Shown here: positions 47,231 through 63,535 of the stretch, in pieces
Layout of the letters: each line of letters starts with the position of its first letter
Position numbering within the stretch: position 1 is the stretch's first letter
Assembly (NCBI RefSeq): GCF_000772105.1
Contig: NZ_CP009354.1
Location: 3,100,001-3,164,000 of the forward strand
From: Vibrio tubiashii ATCC 19109
GTDB taxonomy: Bacteria > Pseudomonadota > Gammaproteobacteria > Enterobacterales > Vibrionaceae
Reading direction: 5' to 3'
Length of the DNA: 64,000 bases
Made by a program: the position numbers and the translations under genes
The notes under the pieces: model-generated
The model's database searches: none
Seen by the model: only the letters and a program-made list of their open reading frames with translations
Told to the model about the DNA's origin: nothing

Positions 47231-48169
47231 ATGACTCAACAAACTCCAATTCGAATTGCGACGCGCAAAAGCCCTCTTGCCCTTTGGCAAGCTCACTATG
47301 TTAAAGACGCTTTAATGGCTGCTCACCCTGGTTTAGAAGTTGAGCTAGTGACGATGGTAACCAAAGGCGACATCATCCTAGATACACCTTTAGCAAAGGT
47401 AGGTGGTAAAGGCTTGTTCGTTAAAGAGCTAGAAGTGGCTATGTTAGAAGGACGCGCCGACCTTGCCGTTCATTCAATGAAAGATGTCCCTGTCGATTTC
47501 CCTGAAGGTCTTGGTTTAGTGACGATCTGTGAACGTGAAGATCCTCGTGACGCATTCGTTTCAAATACCTATAACAATATTGATGAGCTACCTCAGGGTG
47601 CCGTAGTAGGTACTTGCAGCTTACGTCGTCAATGTCAGATAAAAGAATCTCGCCCAGATTTAGTAATCAAAGAGCTACGTGGCAACCTCGGCACTCGCCT
47701 AGGTAAACTAGACGCAGGCGAATACGATGCCATCATTCTTGCTGCCGCTGGCTTGAAACGCCTTGAGTTAGAAGAGCGCATCAAGAGCTTTATCGAACCA
47801 GAACAATCTCTACCGGCGGTAGGACAAGGCGCTGTAGGCATTGAATGTCGTCTTGATGACGAACGCCTAATTAAGTTACTAGAACCACTCAACCACAAAG
47901 AAACCGCCGATCGCGTATTGTGTGAGCGTGCGATGAACCTCACTCTAGAGGGCGGCTGTCAGGTACCGATTGGTAGTTACTCTCTAATTGATGGCGACAA
48001 CATCTGGTTACGCGCTTTGGTCGGCGAACCTGATGGTTCAAAGATCGTTCGTGGTGAGATTCGTGGCTCTCGTACTGATGCTGAAGCTCTAGGTATTGAG
48101 CTTGCCAACCAGCTACTCGACCAAGGTGCGAAAGAGATCTTAACCAAGCTATACGCTGAGCACGAGTAA
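47231..48169 (+). CDS. hemC: Hydroxymethylbilane synthase HemC
   Basis: Polymerises four porphobilinogen units to hydroxymethylbilane in heme synthesis. The 312 residues include [38 protein letters not shown] and the dipyrromethane-cofactor cysteine Cys243 in [10 protein letters not shown]. It is first in hemC-hemD-hemX-hemY, six bases before hemD. Confidence 0.98.
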   Translation: MTQQTPIRIATRKSPLALWQAHYVKDALMAAHPGLEVELVTMVTKGDIILDTPLAKVGGKGLFVKELEVAMLEGRADLAVHSMKDVPVDFPEGLGLVTICEREDPRDAFVSNTYNNIDELPQGAVVGTCSLRRQCQIKESRPDLVIKELRGNLGTRLGKLDAGEYDAIILAAAGLKRLELEERIKSFIEPEQSLPAVGQGAVGIECRLDDERLIKLLEPLNHKETADRVLCERAMNLTLEGGCQVPIGSYSLIDGDNIWLRALVGEPDGSKIVRGEIRGSRTDAEALGIELANQLLDQGAKEILTKLYAEHE

Positions 48170-48175
48170 CACCTT

Positions 48176-48919
48176 ATGGCAGTACTGGTCACTCGGCCGG
48201 GACAACAAGGCCGCTCGCTATGTAACAAGCTGTCAGAGGTTGGTATTGAAAGCCATCACCAACCTTTGATAGACATTCAGCCCGGAGAGCAACTCGAAGG
48301 GCTGGAAACTTCCATTTCTCATTTCGATATTATCATCGCCGTCAGTCAGCATGCGGTGACGTCTACCGATAGATACCTGCAAAAACTTGAGCAAAGTTGG
48401 CCCAATGGCACGACCTACCTTGCCGTTGGTCAAAAAACTGCACACGTTTTAAGCAAAGCAACCCGACAAACAGTACACTACCCAGAAGTCAGTGATAGTG
48501 AACATCTGCTACTACAAGACGCCTTACTCTCTATCGCCAACAAAAAGATCCTGATTCTGCGTGGCAATGGAGGGCGAGAGTTGATATTCGATACTCTAGT
48601 CGCCCGTGGCGCTCAAGTTGAATATCGCGAGGTGTATAAACGAGAAAACCTAGCTTTCCGCTCAGATTTGCTCGTACCTATCTGGCAAAATGAAAAAATA
48701 ACTCAATTAGTCATCACCAGTTCAGGTCAGCTTAGTTATTTTATTTCTCAACTAACTGATGAGCATAAGGCCTGGCTGTTTACGCTCCATCTGTATGTAC
48801 CCAGTGAGCGGATAGCGCAACAAGCACGAGAAGTCGGTTTTAAAGTTGTTACCAACACCTTCAGTGCCTCTAATAAAGTATTACTGGCTGCTCTCCGGCC
48901 AAGTGAAACAGGACAATAA
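48176..48919 (+). CDS. hemD: Uroporphyrinogen-III synthase HemD
   Basis: Cyclises hydroxymethylbilane with inversion of ring D. The 247 residues begin VLVTRPGQQGRSLCNKL, typical for HemD, and have AVGQKTAHVL, ILRGNGGRELIFDTL and VITSSGQLSYF. HemD is weakly conserved, but length, these segments and the position between hemC and hemX make the call firm. The start is ATG 48176. Confidence 0.95.
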   Translation: MAVLVTRPGQQGRSLCNKLSEVGIESHHQPLIDIQPGEQLEGLETSISHFDIIIAVSQHAVTSTDRYLQKLEQSWPNGTTYLAVGQKTAHVLSKATRQTVHYPEVSDSEHLLLQDALLSIANKKILILRGNGGRELIFDTLVARGAQVEYREVYKRENLAFRSDLLVPIWQNEKITQLVITSSGQLSYFISQLTDEHKAWLFTLHLYVPSERIAQQAREVGFKVVTNTFSASNKVLLAALRPSETGQ

Positions 48920-48922
48920 GTA

Positions 48923-50137
48923 ATGACCAAAAAAAATAACAACGATAACAATATCCCTGACCAAGAAAAAAAATCGGCAGAGGAAATAAGCAAAGCAACA
49001 AACGCGTCTGATACTACTGAAACAAAAGCGGAACAACCGGCCGTTGAACAAGCCTCTCAGCCTGAAGCCAAGTCTGCCGCAACTAAACAACCTGAGTTTG
49101 AAGAGAAGCAAGGTAAGCGCGGCGTAAAACTTGGCACTATCGGCATTGTCATCTCTTTATTGATAGGCGGCGGTCTCACTTTCCAAATGCAGCAAAAGAA
49201 TGCTCAATATCAAGCGCAGATAGATGCTCTTCAAGCTCAGCTAAAGCAAACTCAAACCAGTGTTCAGTCAGAACTCGATTCAACTAAGCAACAAGCTATT
49301 GCCAAAGCGACAGAAATTACCCACCGTGCTGAAACCGTTCTTGAGCAGCAGCAAAAAAGTATCGAAAGCCTACAAGTTGCGGTAGCTGACGTGAAAGGTC
49401 GCCGACCAAATGACTGGCTGCTCGCAGAAGCCGATTACTTAGTTAAACTAGCGGGTAGAAAACTGTTCTTAGAGCACGATGCCGTTAGTGCGACCAAACT
49501 GATGGAAAGTGCCGACCAAAGAATTGCGGCGCTTAATGACCCAAGCCTAGTGCCTTTGCGTAAATCTATGGCTAACGACATCACCAAACTAAAAACGGTT
49601 CCTCTGGTCGACAGAGAAGGCTTAGTACTACGTATCACTTCACTGCAACAGCAAGTAGATAGCCTGCCATTGGCCAATGCACTATTACCAGAAGCACAAC
49701 AAGTTGAAAAACAGGTTGTTTCTGAAGATGTGAACGACTGGCAAAATAACTTAATGACGTCTCTAAAAGATTTCTCAGAGAACTTCATAACGTTTAGAAC
49801 TCGTGATGGCAATGTCATCCCACTACTTTCTCCACAGCAACACTTTTACTTGAAAGAGAATATTAAAGCTAAGCTAGAGACCGCAATCAAAGCTGTTTAC
49901 GTCGAGCAGCAAGATATCTACAGCACAGCATTAACGACTGCGGATAAATGGTCAGCGACCTTCTTTAACCAAGATTCTAATGAAGTAAAAGAGTTCAATA
50001 AGGCGCTTGAACTGTTAAGCAAACAGACGGTGCAAGTTGAGTACCCAGTCAAACTGGAAACACAGCAGCAGCTCTCTGATGTGATTCGTGACCGCTTACG
50101 CCGAGAAGTCACCACCCTAGTGACGGAGGAAAACTAA
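48923..50137 (+). CDS. hemX: HemX family membrane protein
   Basis: A 404-residue inner-membrane protein: a polar, low-complexity cytoplasmic part (1-70), one membrane helix (IGIVISLLIGGGLTFQM, about 75-91), a coiled-coil region (about 92-150), and a periplasmic C-terminal domain (LLAEADYLVKLAGRKLFLEHD onward). It was once annotated as a uroporphyrinogen methyltransferase, but no SAM motif is visible, so that activity is not supported. Its role in tetrapyrrole synthesis is inferred from linkage. Confidence 0.93.
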   Translation: MTKKNNNDNNIPDQEKKSAEEISKATNASDTTETKAEQPAVEQASQPEAKSAATKQPEFEEKQGKRGVKLGTIGIVISLLIGGGLTFQMQQKNAQYQAQIDALQAQLKQTQTSVQSELDSTKQQAIAKATEITHRAETVLEQQQKSIESLQVAVADVKGRRPNDWLLAEADYLVKLAGRKLFLEHDAVSATKLMESADQRIAALNDPSLVPLRKSMANDITKLKTVPLVDREGLVLRITSLQQQVDSLPLANALLPEAQQVEKQVVSEDVNDWQNNLMTSLKDFSENFITFRTRDGNVIPLLSPQQHFYLKENIKAKLETAIKAVYVEQQDIYSTALTTADKWSATFFNQDSNEVKEFNKALELLSKQTVQVEYPVKLETQQQLSDVIRDRLRREVTTLVTEEN

Positions 50138-51324
50138 TGTTTCGAATTATTTTCCTCTTTGTCGTTCTAGGCTTAGGCTTGTTTGCCGGGACTCAATACG
50201 CGGGCCAACAAGGCTACGTATTAATCTCGGTGGCAAATAAAACCATCGAGATGAGCGTTACGACTCTGGTTATCTTTGTTATCGCCGCACTCGCCGCTCT
50301 ATTTGGTTTAGAGTTCTTGATTAAACGAGCTCTTAGCGCGAGTTCAGCAACCTGGAACTGGTTCAGCGTGCGTAAAATGCGCCGCTCACGCCGTTATACC
50401 AATGAAGGCATCATCAAGTTGCTAGAGGGTGACTTCAAATTGGCAGAGAAAAAGGTCACTCGCTGGGCAAACCATCACGACATGCCACTGCTCTGCTACT
50501 TAGTCGCTTCGGAAGCAGCGCAAGGTATGGGTAACAACCAACAGCGTGACCATTACCTAGAGTTAGCTTCTCAGCAGAAAGATTCGCAGTTAGCCGTAGA
50601 ACTTACCCGCGCTAAGCAGCAGATCCGTGATGCTAACTACAACGATGCGTTCGATACGCTCTCGAACATAAAGGGCAGCTATCCCAATAACGCCATTGTC
50701 TTGAACCTTCTTAAGCAAGTGTATATTGAGCTAAAGCTATGGCAGCCGCTGTTAGATCTACTGCCTAAGTTAGTCAAAAACAAAATTGTCTCTAAAGAAG
50801 AGCAAGAGCCTTTGATGCAACGCGCACAATGCGGACTGCTTAGCGATGTAGCAGAACAGAAAGGCAGTGAAGGCCTCATTGCCCATTGGAATGGTCTACC
50901 GCGTAAAGCGAAAGTAGATGCTCACCTTGTTGAGTGTTTCGCTAAGCAGCTGATCTCGCGCCAAGCAGATAATGAAGCGTTTACTTTAATCAAAGAGACA
51001 CTTAAAAAGCACCCTAACTCTGACCTCTACGCTCTATTGCCAGAGCTTAAGCTTGCCGATAATCACCCAGTAGTGACTTTCCTAGAAGGCGCTCTACGTA
51101 AAGACGCGAATAATGCGGAAGCGCACAGCGCCATCGCTCAGTTCCATTTACGCAATGAAGAATGGAGTGAGGCTCAGCAGCACCTAGAGAAGGCACTGTC
51201 TGTACGCTCTAATGTATCAGACTACGGTTACCTTTCTGACGCACTAGAAAAGCAGAACCTAACTAAAGCAGCTCATGAAGTGTCGAAGAAGGCACTCACG
51301 CTTATCAAAGATCCTGCTGCTTAG
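50137..51324 (+). CDS. hemY: HemY family membrane protein with TPR domain
   Basis: A 395-residue inner-membrane protein: two N-terminal membrane helices (about 1-25 and 40-62), a basic stretch KMRRSRRYTNEGIIKLLEGDFKLAEKKV as adjacent segments, and a tetratricopeptide C-terminal domain (NNAEAHSAIAQFHLRNEEW, AQQHLEKALSV). Its ATG overlaps the hemX stop (TAATG). It is not the protoporphyrinogen oxidase that shares the name in Gram-positives. A strong terminator follows. Confidence 0.94.
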   Translation: MFRIIFLFVVLGLGLFAGTQYAGQQGYVLISVANKTIEMSVTTLVIFVIAALAALFGLEFLIKRALSASSATWNWFSVRKMRRSRRYTNEGIIKLLEGDFKLAEKKVTRWANHHDMPLLCYLVASEAAQGMGNNQQRDHYLELASQQKDSQLAVELTRAKQQIRDANYNDAFDTLSNIKGSYPNNAIVLNLLKQVYIELKLWQPLLDLLPKLVKNKIVSKEEQEPLMQRAQCGLLSDVAEQKGSEGLIAHWNGLPRKAKVDAHLVECFAKQLISRQADNEAFTLIKETLKKHPNSDLYALLPELKLADNHPVVTFLEGALRKDANNAEAHSAIAQFHLRNEEWSEAQQHLEKALSVRSNVSDYGYLSDALEKQNLTKAAHEVSKKALTLIKDPAA

Positions 51325-51344
51325 TAAAGCAAATACCAATAACC

Positions 51345-51371
51345 AAGCCACTCGATCGAGTGGCTTTTTTT
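51345..51371 (+). terminator. Terminator of the hem operon
   Basis: Perfect palindrome AAGCCACTCGA / TCGAGTGGCTT followed by seven T residues. Confidence 0.9.
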
Positions 51372-51434
51372 ATATCTAATCAATACGGCGCGATTCGAAA
51401 AACATTAAGGGCTGCACGGAGTTCGTCCTACGAA

Positions 51435-51722
51435 GAACTGGAGAACTGGAGAACTGGAGAACTGGAGAACTGGAGAACTGGAGAACTGGAGAACTGGAGA
51501 ACTGGAGAACTGGAGAACTGGAGAACTGGAGAACTGGAGAACTGGAGAACTGGAGAACTGGAGAACTGGAGAACTGGAGAACTGGAGAACTGGAGAACTG
51601 GAGAACTGGAGAACTGGAGAACTGGAGAACTGGAGAACTGGAGAACTGGAGAACTGGAGAACTGGAGAACTGGAGAACTGGAGAACTGGAGAACTGGAGA
51701 ACTGGAGAACTGGAGAACTGGA
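51435..51722. repeat. Perfect 8-bp tandem repeat, 36 copies
   Basis: The unit GAACTGGA is repeated exactly 36 times with no mismatch (288 bp), followed by one degenerate copy (GAGGATTG). Because 8 is not a multiple of 3, every forward frame reads the same 8-residue cycle ELENWRTG and every reverse frame reads another open cycle. Long open frames across it are therefore an artefact of the repeat. The one that could be called (51360-51860) starts inside the hem terminator and has no ribosome-binding site. No spacers exist, so it is not a CRISPR. Confidence 0.95.
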
Positions 51723-51852
51723 GGATTGTGTCTTTTAGGAGACGAGTGCTGTCAACACCTTCGAAACTATCGGCTCTACCAACTTAATATCAACACTCAC
51801 CTCTCGCAGGACGAAGTCCATTCCAGCAGCGAAGCGGTTCCCGATTTCCATA

Positions 51853-51863
51853 GGGCGTAGCCC
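51853..51863. other. Short hairpin element beside the 8-bp repeat
   Basis: GGGC-GTA-GCCC mini-hairpin. A related one, GGAC-GAA-GTCC, lies at 51809-51819, and an inverted, one-mismatch version, GGAGTTCGTCC, lies at 51418-51428 on the other side of the repeat. They may form a wider composite repeat together. Confidence 0.45.
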
Positions 51864-51887
51864 GTTCCATTCCCCCTTAAACGCAAG

Positions 51888-51918
51888 AAGCCCGTTGCGT
51901 CAGCAACGGGCTTCTAAA
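51888..51918 (-). terminator. Third tandem hairpin downstream of the rRNA operon
   Basis: AGAAGCCCGTTGC / GCAACGGGCTTCT inverted repeat. It is third in line after tRNA-Asp on the minus strand. Confidence 0.75.
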
Positions 51919-51924
51919 ACGACG

Positions 51925-51953
51925 AAAGCCTAGTCGTAAGACTAGGCTTTCTA
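51925..51953 (-). terminator. Second tandem hairpin downstream of the rRNA operon
   Basis: GAAAGCCTAGTC / GACTAGGCTTTC inverted repeat on the minus-strand path after tRNA-Asp. Confidence 0.75.
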
Positions 51954-51954
51954 A

Positions 51955-52000
51955 ATAAGTGGCTGACGGCCGGGCTTGCGGGCAAGCGGGACTCGTTGGT
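51955..52000 (-). pseudogene. Degenerate tRNA 3' tail
   Basis: On the minus strand CGAGTCCCG ... GCCACTTATT repeats the T-loop/acceptor end and flank of tRNA-Asp (CGAGTCCCG ... GCCACTTATT), but a GCTTGC-CC-GCAAGC hairpin is inserted and no anticodon arm can be made. Like tRNA-Asp it lies just upstream of a terminator hairpin. It is probably the remnant of a lost tRNA gene of this operon. Confidence 0.5.
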
Positions 52001-52031
52001 CGCAGAGCAAAATAATCCCGTAGATACAAAA

Positions 52032-52058
52032 AGACCTCAGCATTGCTGCTGAGGTCTA
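52032..52058 (-). terminator. First terminator of the rRNA operon after tRNA-Asp
   Basis: AGACCTCAGCA / TGCTGAGGTCT hairpin, then TTTTTG on the minus strand, eight bases after the tRNA-Asp 3' end. Confidence 0.9.
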
Positions 52059-52065
52059 GAATAAG

Positions 52066-52142
52066 TGGCGGAGCGGACGGGACTCGAACCCGCGACCCCC
52101 GGCGTGACAGGCCGGTATTCTAACCAACTGAACTACCGCTCC
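52066..52142 (-). tRNA. tRNA-Asp (GTC)
   Basis: A 77-nt cloverleaf with acceptor GGAGCGG / CCGCTCC, anticodon loop CTGTCAC, T-loop GTTCGAGTCC and an encoded CCA end. It is the distal tRNA of the downstream rRNA operon. Confidence 0.97.
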
Positions 52143-52171
52143 GCACTGGTTAGACTCTAAGTCTAAATTTA

Positions 52172-52292
52172 AAGCCTGGCGATGTCCTACTCTCACATGG
52201 GGAAGCCCCACACTACCATCGGCGCTAATTCGTTTCACTTCTGAGTTCGGCATGGAAATCAGGTGGGTCCAAATCGCTATGGTCGCCAAGCA
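52172..52292 (-). rRNA. rrf: 5S rRNA, copy 1 (one extra base)
   Basis: Begins TGCTTGGCGACC and ends GCCAGGCTT on the minus strand. It is identical to copy 2 except for one extra T in CCTGATTTCCATG (52256-52258), where copy 2 reads CCTGATTCCATG; copy 1 is therefore about 121 nt. Confidence 0.96.
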
Positions 52293-52381
52293 AATTCTTT
52301 AATTCGGAAAGCTGTTTTAAGTTCTGTAGTTACACATTCAAAGTTCTTGCTTTGAGTCCATCAAAACCCTTTGGGTGTTGT

Positions 52382-55271
<2,890 letters not shown>

Positions 55272-55604
55272 ATACAACCCCAAAGGGTCTCTGTTTAAAC
55301 AACCAAAGTTGTCTGCATTTTTATACATGTGCAGACACGATTTTGCCGGACTCAAATTTCCAAGAACACTTGAATGTGTGTTGGTACCTAAAAACATAGT
55401 TTTAGGATTTGAGAACTTTTAATTGAATAACAACGCATCTCATAGAGATGGGGATTGTTGTTATTCGTCAGCTTTCCAAATTGTTAAAGAGCATGTTTCT
55501 TCACAAGGAAGTACATTTTCTAAAGACTTTCGGCGTCGAAAATTCCAACCACATACTATTTACTGAAGTGGTTTGGAAATCCTAATCCAAAAATACTTAG
55601 AGAA

Positions 55605-55680
55605 TGGTGGGCGATACCGGGCTCGAACCAGTGACCCCCTGCTTGTAAGGCAGGTGCTCTCCCAACTGAGCTAATCGCCC
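55605..55680 (-). tRNA. tRNA-Val (TAC)
   Basis: A 76-nt tRNA with anticodon TAC, acceptor GGGCGAT and an encoded CCA. It is in the 16S-23S spacer of the downstream operon. Confidence 0.97.
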
Positions 55681-55710
55681 ACATAAGTTTTAATTCTTCG
55701 TGGAGAAGAA

Positions 55711-55786
55711 TGGTGGGTCGTGCAGGATTCGAACCTGCGACCAATTGATTAAAAGTCAACTGCTCTACCAACTGAGCTAACGACCC
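55711..55786 (-). tRNA. tRNA-Lys (TTT)
   Basis: A 76-nt tRNA with anticodon TTT in the loop GACTTTTAATC, acceptor GGGTCGT and an encoded CCA. Confidence 0.97.
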
Positions 55787-55788
55787 AA

Positions 55789-55864
55789 TGGTATCCCGTA
55801 GGGGAGTCGAACCCCTGTTACCGCCGTGAAAGGGCGGTGTCCTAGGCCTCTAGACGAACGGGAC
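55789..55864 (-). tRNA. tRNA-Glu (TTC)
   Basis: A 76-nt tRNA with 5' GTCCCGTTCGTCTAGAGG, anticodon TTC and an encoded CCA. It lies only two bases from tRNA-Lys, so the Glu-Lys-Val set is processed from one spacer. Confidence 0.97.
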
Positions 55865-55952
55865 ACTAAGTTGAACATCTTGGGGGATGTTCTATCTCTT
55901 AAACTACATAAACCATCAATCTGTGTGAACACTCATCGCAATAATCATCGTA

Positions 55953-57505
<1,553 letters not shown>

Positions 57506-57675
57506 AAGATTTTGTCGGCTCAATGAATACTGAACATTACATAAGTAATGTTTGAATTGACTGTGCTGAGTCTTTCGACTCGTTGGTCACTTCGTATCAT
57601 TGAAACCTAATTTGAAACCGAAGTTTCTAATTGGATTATCATCAACGAGTGCCCACACAGATTGATAGGTTTATA

Positions 57676-57688
57676 TTGTTAAAGAGCT
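57676..57688 (-). promoter_or_regulatory. boxA antitermination site, downstream operon leader
   Basis: GCTCTTTAACAAT on the minus strand is the core boxA of rRNA leaders, bound by Nus factors. The same sequence precedes the other 16S copy. Confidence 0.85.
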
Positions 57689-57724
57689 TTGCTTTCAGTA
57701 CCTTAGTACTTAAGCAGGACGCGT

Positions 57725-57752
57725 ATAATACGCTATTGACTCAGTAAGTCAA
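57725..57752 (-). promoter_or_regulatory. rRNA promoter of the downstream operon
   Basis: TTGACT and TATTAT hexamers 16 bp apart on the minus strand, an AT-rich stretch upstream (UP-element-like), and a GC-rich discriminator ACGCGTCC after the -10, typical of stringently controlled rRNA promoters. Confidence 0.82.
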
Positions 57753-57819
57753 CATAAAACTCTAAGAAAACTTAAAGATTTATGGTGACTTGTCTACAAA
57801 GCAGACAAAGTCGAAATTA

Positions 57820-57939
57820 AAGCCTGGCGATGTCCTACTCTCACATGGGGAAGCCCCACACTACCATCGGCGCTAATTCGTTTCACTTCTGAGTTCGGCA
57901 TGGAATCAGGTGGGTCCAAATCGCTATGGTCGCCAAGCA
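57820..57939 (-). rRNA. rrf: 5S rRNA, copy 2
   Basis: 120 nt, standard length. It ends the upstream operon; no tRNA follows. Only a GACTTTGTCT/AGACAAGTC hairpin without a T-run (57787-57812) lies beyond it. Confidence 0.97.
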
Positions 57940-58028
57940 AATTCTTTAATTCGGAAAGCTGTTTTAAGTTCTGTAGTTACACATTCAAAGTTCTTGCTTT
58001 GAGTCCATCAAAACCCTTTGGGTGTTGT

Positions 58029-60918
<2,890 letters not shown>

Positions 60919-61212
60919 ATACAACCCCAAAGGGTCTCTGTTTAAACAACCAAAGTTGTCTGCATTTTTATACATGTGCAGACACGATTTTGCCGGACTC
61001 AAATATTAAACATCGCAAGGATGTTTCCAAGAACACTTGAATGTGTGTTGGTACCTAATTCATAGAATTAGGATTTGAGAACTTTTAATTTGAATAACAA
61101 CGCATCTCAAAGAGATGGGGATTGTTGTTATTCGTCAGCTTTCCAAATTGTTAAAGAGCTAGATTTCTTTCGAAACCATTTTTAAGAACACTTACGCAAA
61201 TGCGCTTAAAGA

Positions 61213-61288
61213 TGGTGGAGCTAAGCAGGATCGAACTGCTGACCTCCTGCGTGCAAGGCAGGCGCTCTCCCAGCTGAGCTATAGCCCC
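61213..61288 (-). tRNA. tRNA-Ala (TGC)
   Basis: A 76-nt tRNA with acceptor GGGGCTA, anticodon TGC and an encoded CCA. Confidence 0.97.
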
Positions 61289-61331
61289 ATCAGGTGTTGA
61301 TACTGTGTGCCAATTCTTCTGGGAGGAAGAT

Positions 61332-61408
61332 TGGTGGGTCTGAGTGGACTTGAACCACCGACCTCTCGCTTATCAGGCGAACGCTCTAACCACCTGAGCT
61401 ACAGACCC
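61332..61408 (-). tRNA. tRNA-Ile (GAT)
   Basis: A 77-nt tRNA with acceptor GGGTCTG, anticodon GAT and an encoded CCA. Ile-Ala is the other classic 16S-23S spacer pair. Confidence 0.97.
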
Positions 61409-61474
61409 AGTATCGTCTCTTAACGTGTATAAACATATCAATCTGTGTGAACACTCATCGCAATAATCATCGTA

Positions 61475-63027
<1,553 letters not shown>

Positions 63028-63210
63028 AAGATTTTGTCGGCTCAATGAATACTGAACATTACATAAGTAATGTTTGAATTGACTGTGCTGAATCCGAAGA
63101 TTCAATGGTCACTTCGTATCATTGAAACCTAAATTGATACCCCTCTTTATTTAGAGAAATATCTATTTGGATTATCATCAACGAGTGCCCACACAGATTG
63201 ATAGGTTTAT

Positions 63211-63223
63211 ATTGTTAAAGAGC
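63211..63223 (-). promoter_or_regulatory. boxA antitermination site, upstream operon leader
   Basis: GCTCTTTAACAAT on the minus strand, about 185 nt before 16S copy 2. Confidence 0.85.
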
Positions 63224-63263
63224 TTTCTTCTTTGTGACTTACATCACTTCGGAAGAGGCAGCC

Positions 63264-63291
63264 ATTCTAGCGTTTCAATTTGAAGTGTCAA
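63264..63291 (-). promoter_or_regulatory. rRNA promoter P2-like, upstream operon
   Basis: TTGACA and TAGAAT hexamers spaced 16 bp on the minus strand, followed by a GC-rich discriminator. Confidence 0.78.
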
Positions 63292-63400
63292 ACACTTTTT
63301 TGAATTTTTTGTTTCACTAAATTTGAGTTGAAACTTCGCTAGTTGGCTTTACTGACTTTTCGCTGAAGCCTTGTGGCGTCTGCCGTGTCAGTGGAAGCGC

Positions 63401-63428
63401 ATTATAGGGAGTTGAGATTTAAGCGCAA
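63401..63428 (-). promoter_or_regulatory. rRNA promoter P1-like, upstream operon
   Basis: TTGCGC and TATAAT hexamers 16 bp apart on the minus strand, with an A/T-rich UP-like tract upstream and GCGC after the -10. With the second promoter 137 bp downstream this gives the usual P1/P2 layout. Confidence 0.82.
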
Positions 63429-63488
63429 GCCCTTTTTCAAATAAAATTGAAAAAAATGACCGTTCGTTGAATTTGTATGCAAAAGCAT

Positions 63489-63517
63489 AAAAAAAGGGAG
63501 CAAAACGCTCCCTTTTT
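63489..63517 (-). terminator. Terminator of fre
   Basis: AAAGGGAGC / GCTCCCTTT hairpin with a T-run on the minus strand, 18 bases after the fre stop. Confidence 0.88.
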
Positions 63518-63535
63518 AACCTGAATTCTTAAGCT

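Noticed and set aside
51435..51722. A CRISPR array
   Set aside because: The repeats are contiguous with no spacers and no cas gene is near.
51360..51860. A 166-residue repeat protein (ELENWRTG units)
   Set aside because: It begins inside the hem terminator with no ribosome-binding site, and the open frame is a necessary result of the 8-bp repeat, open in all six frames.
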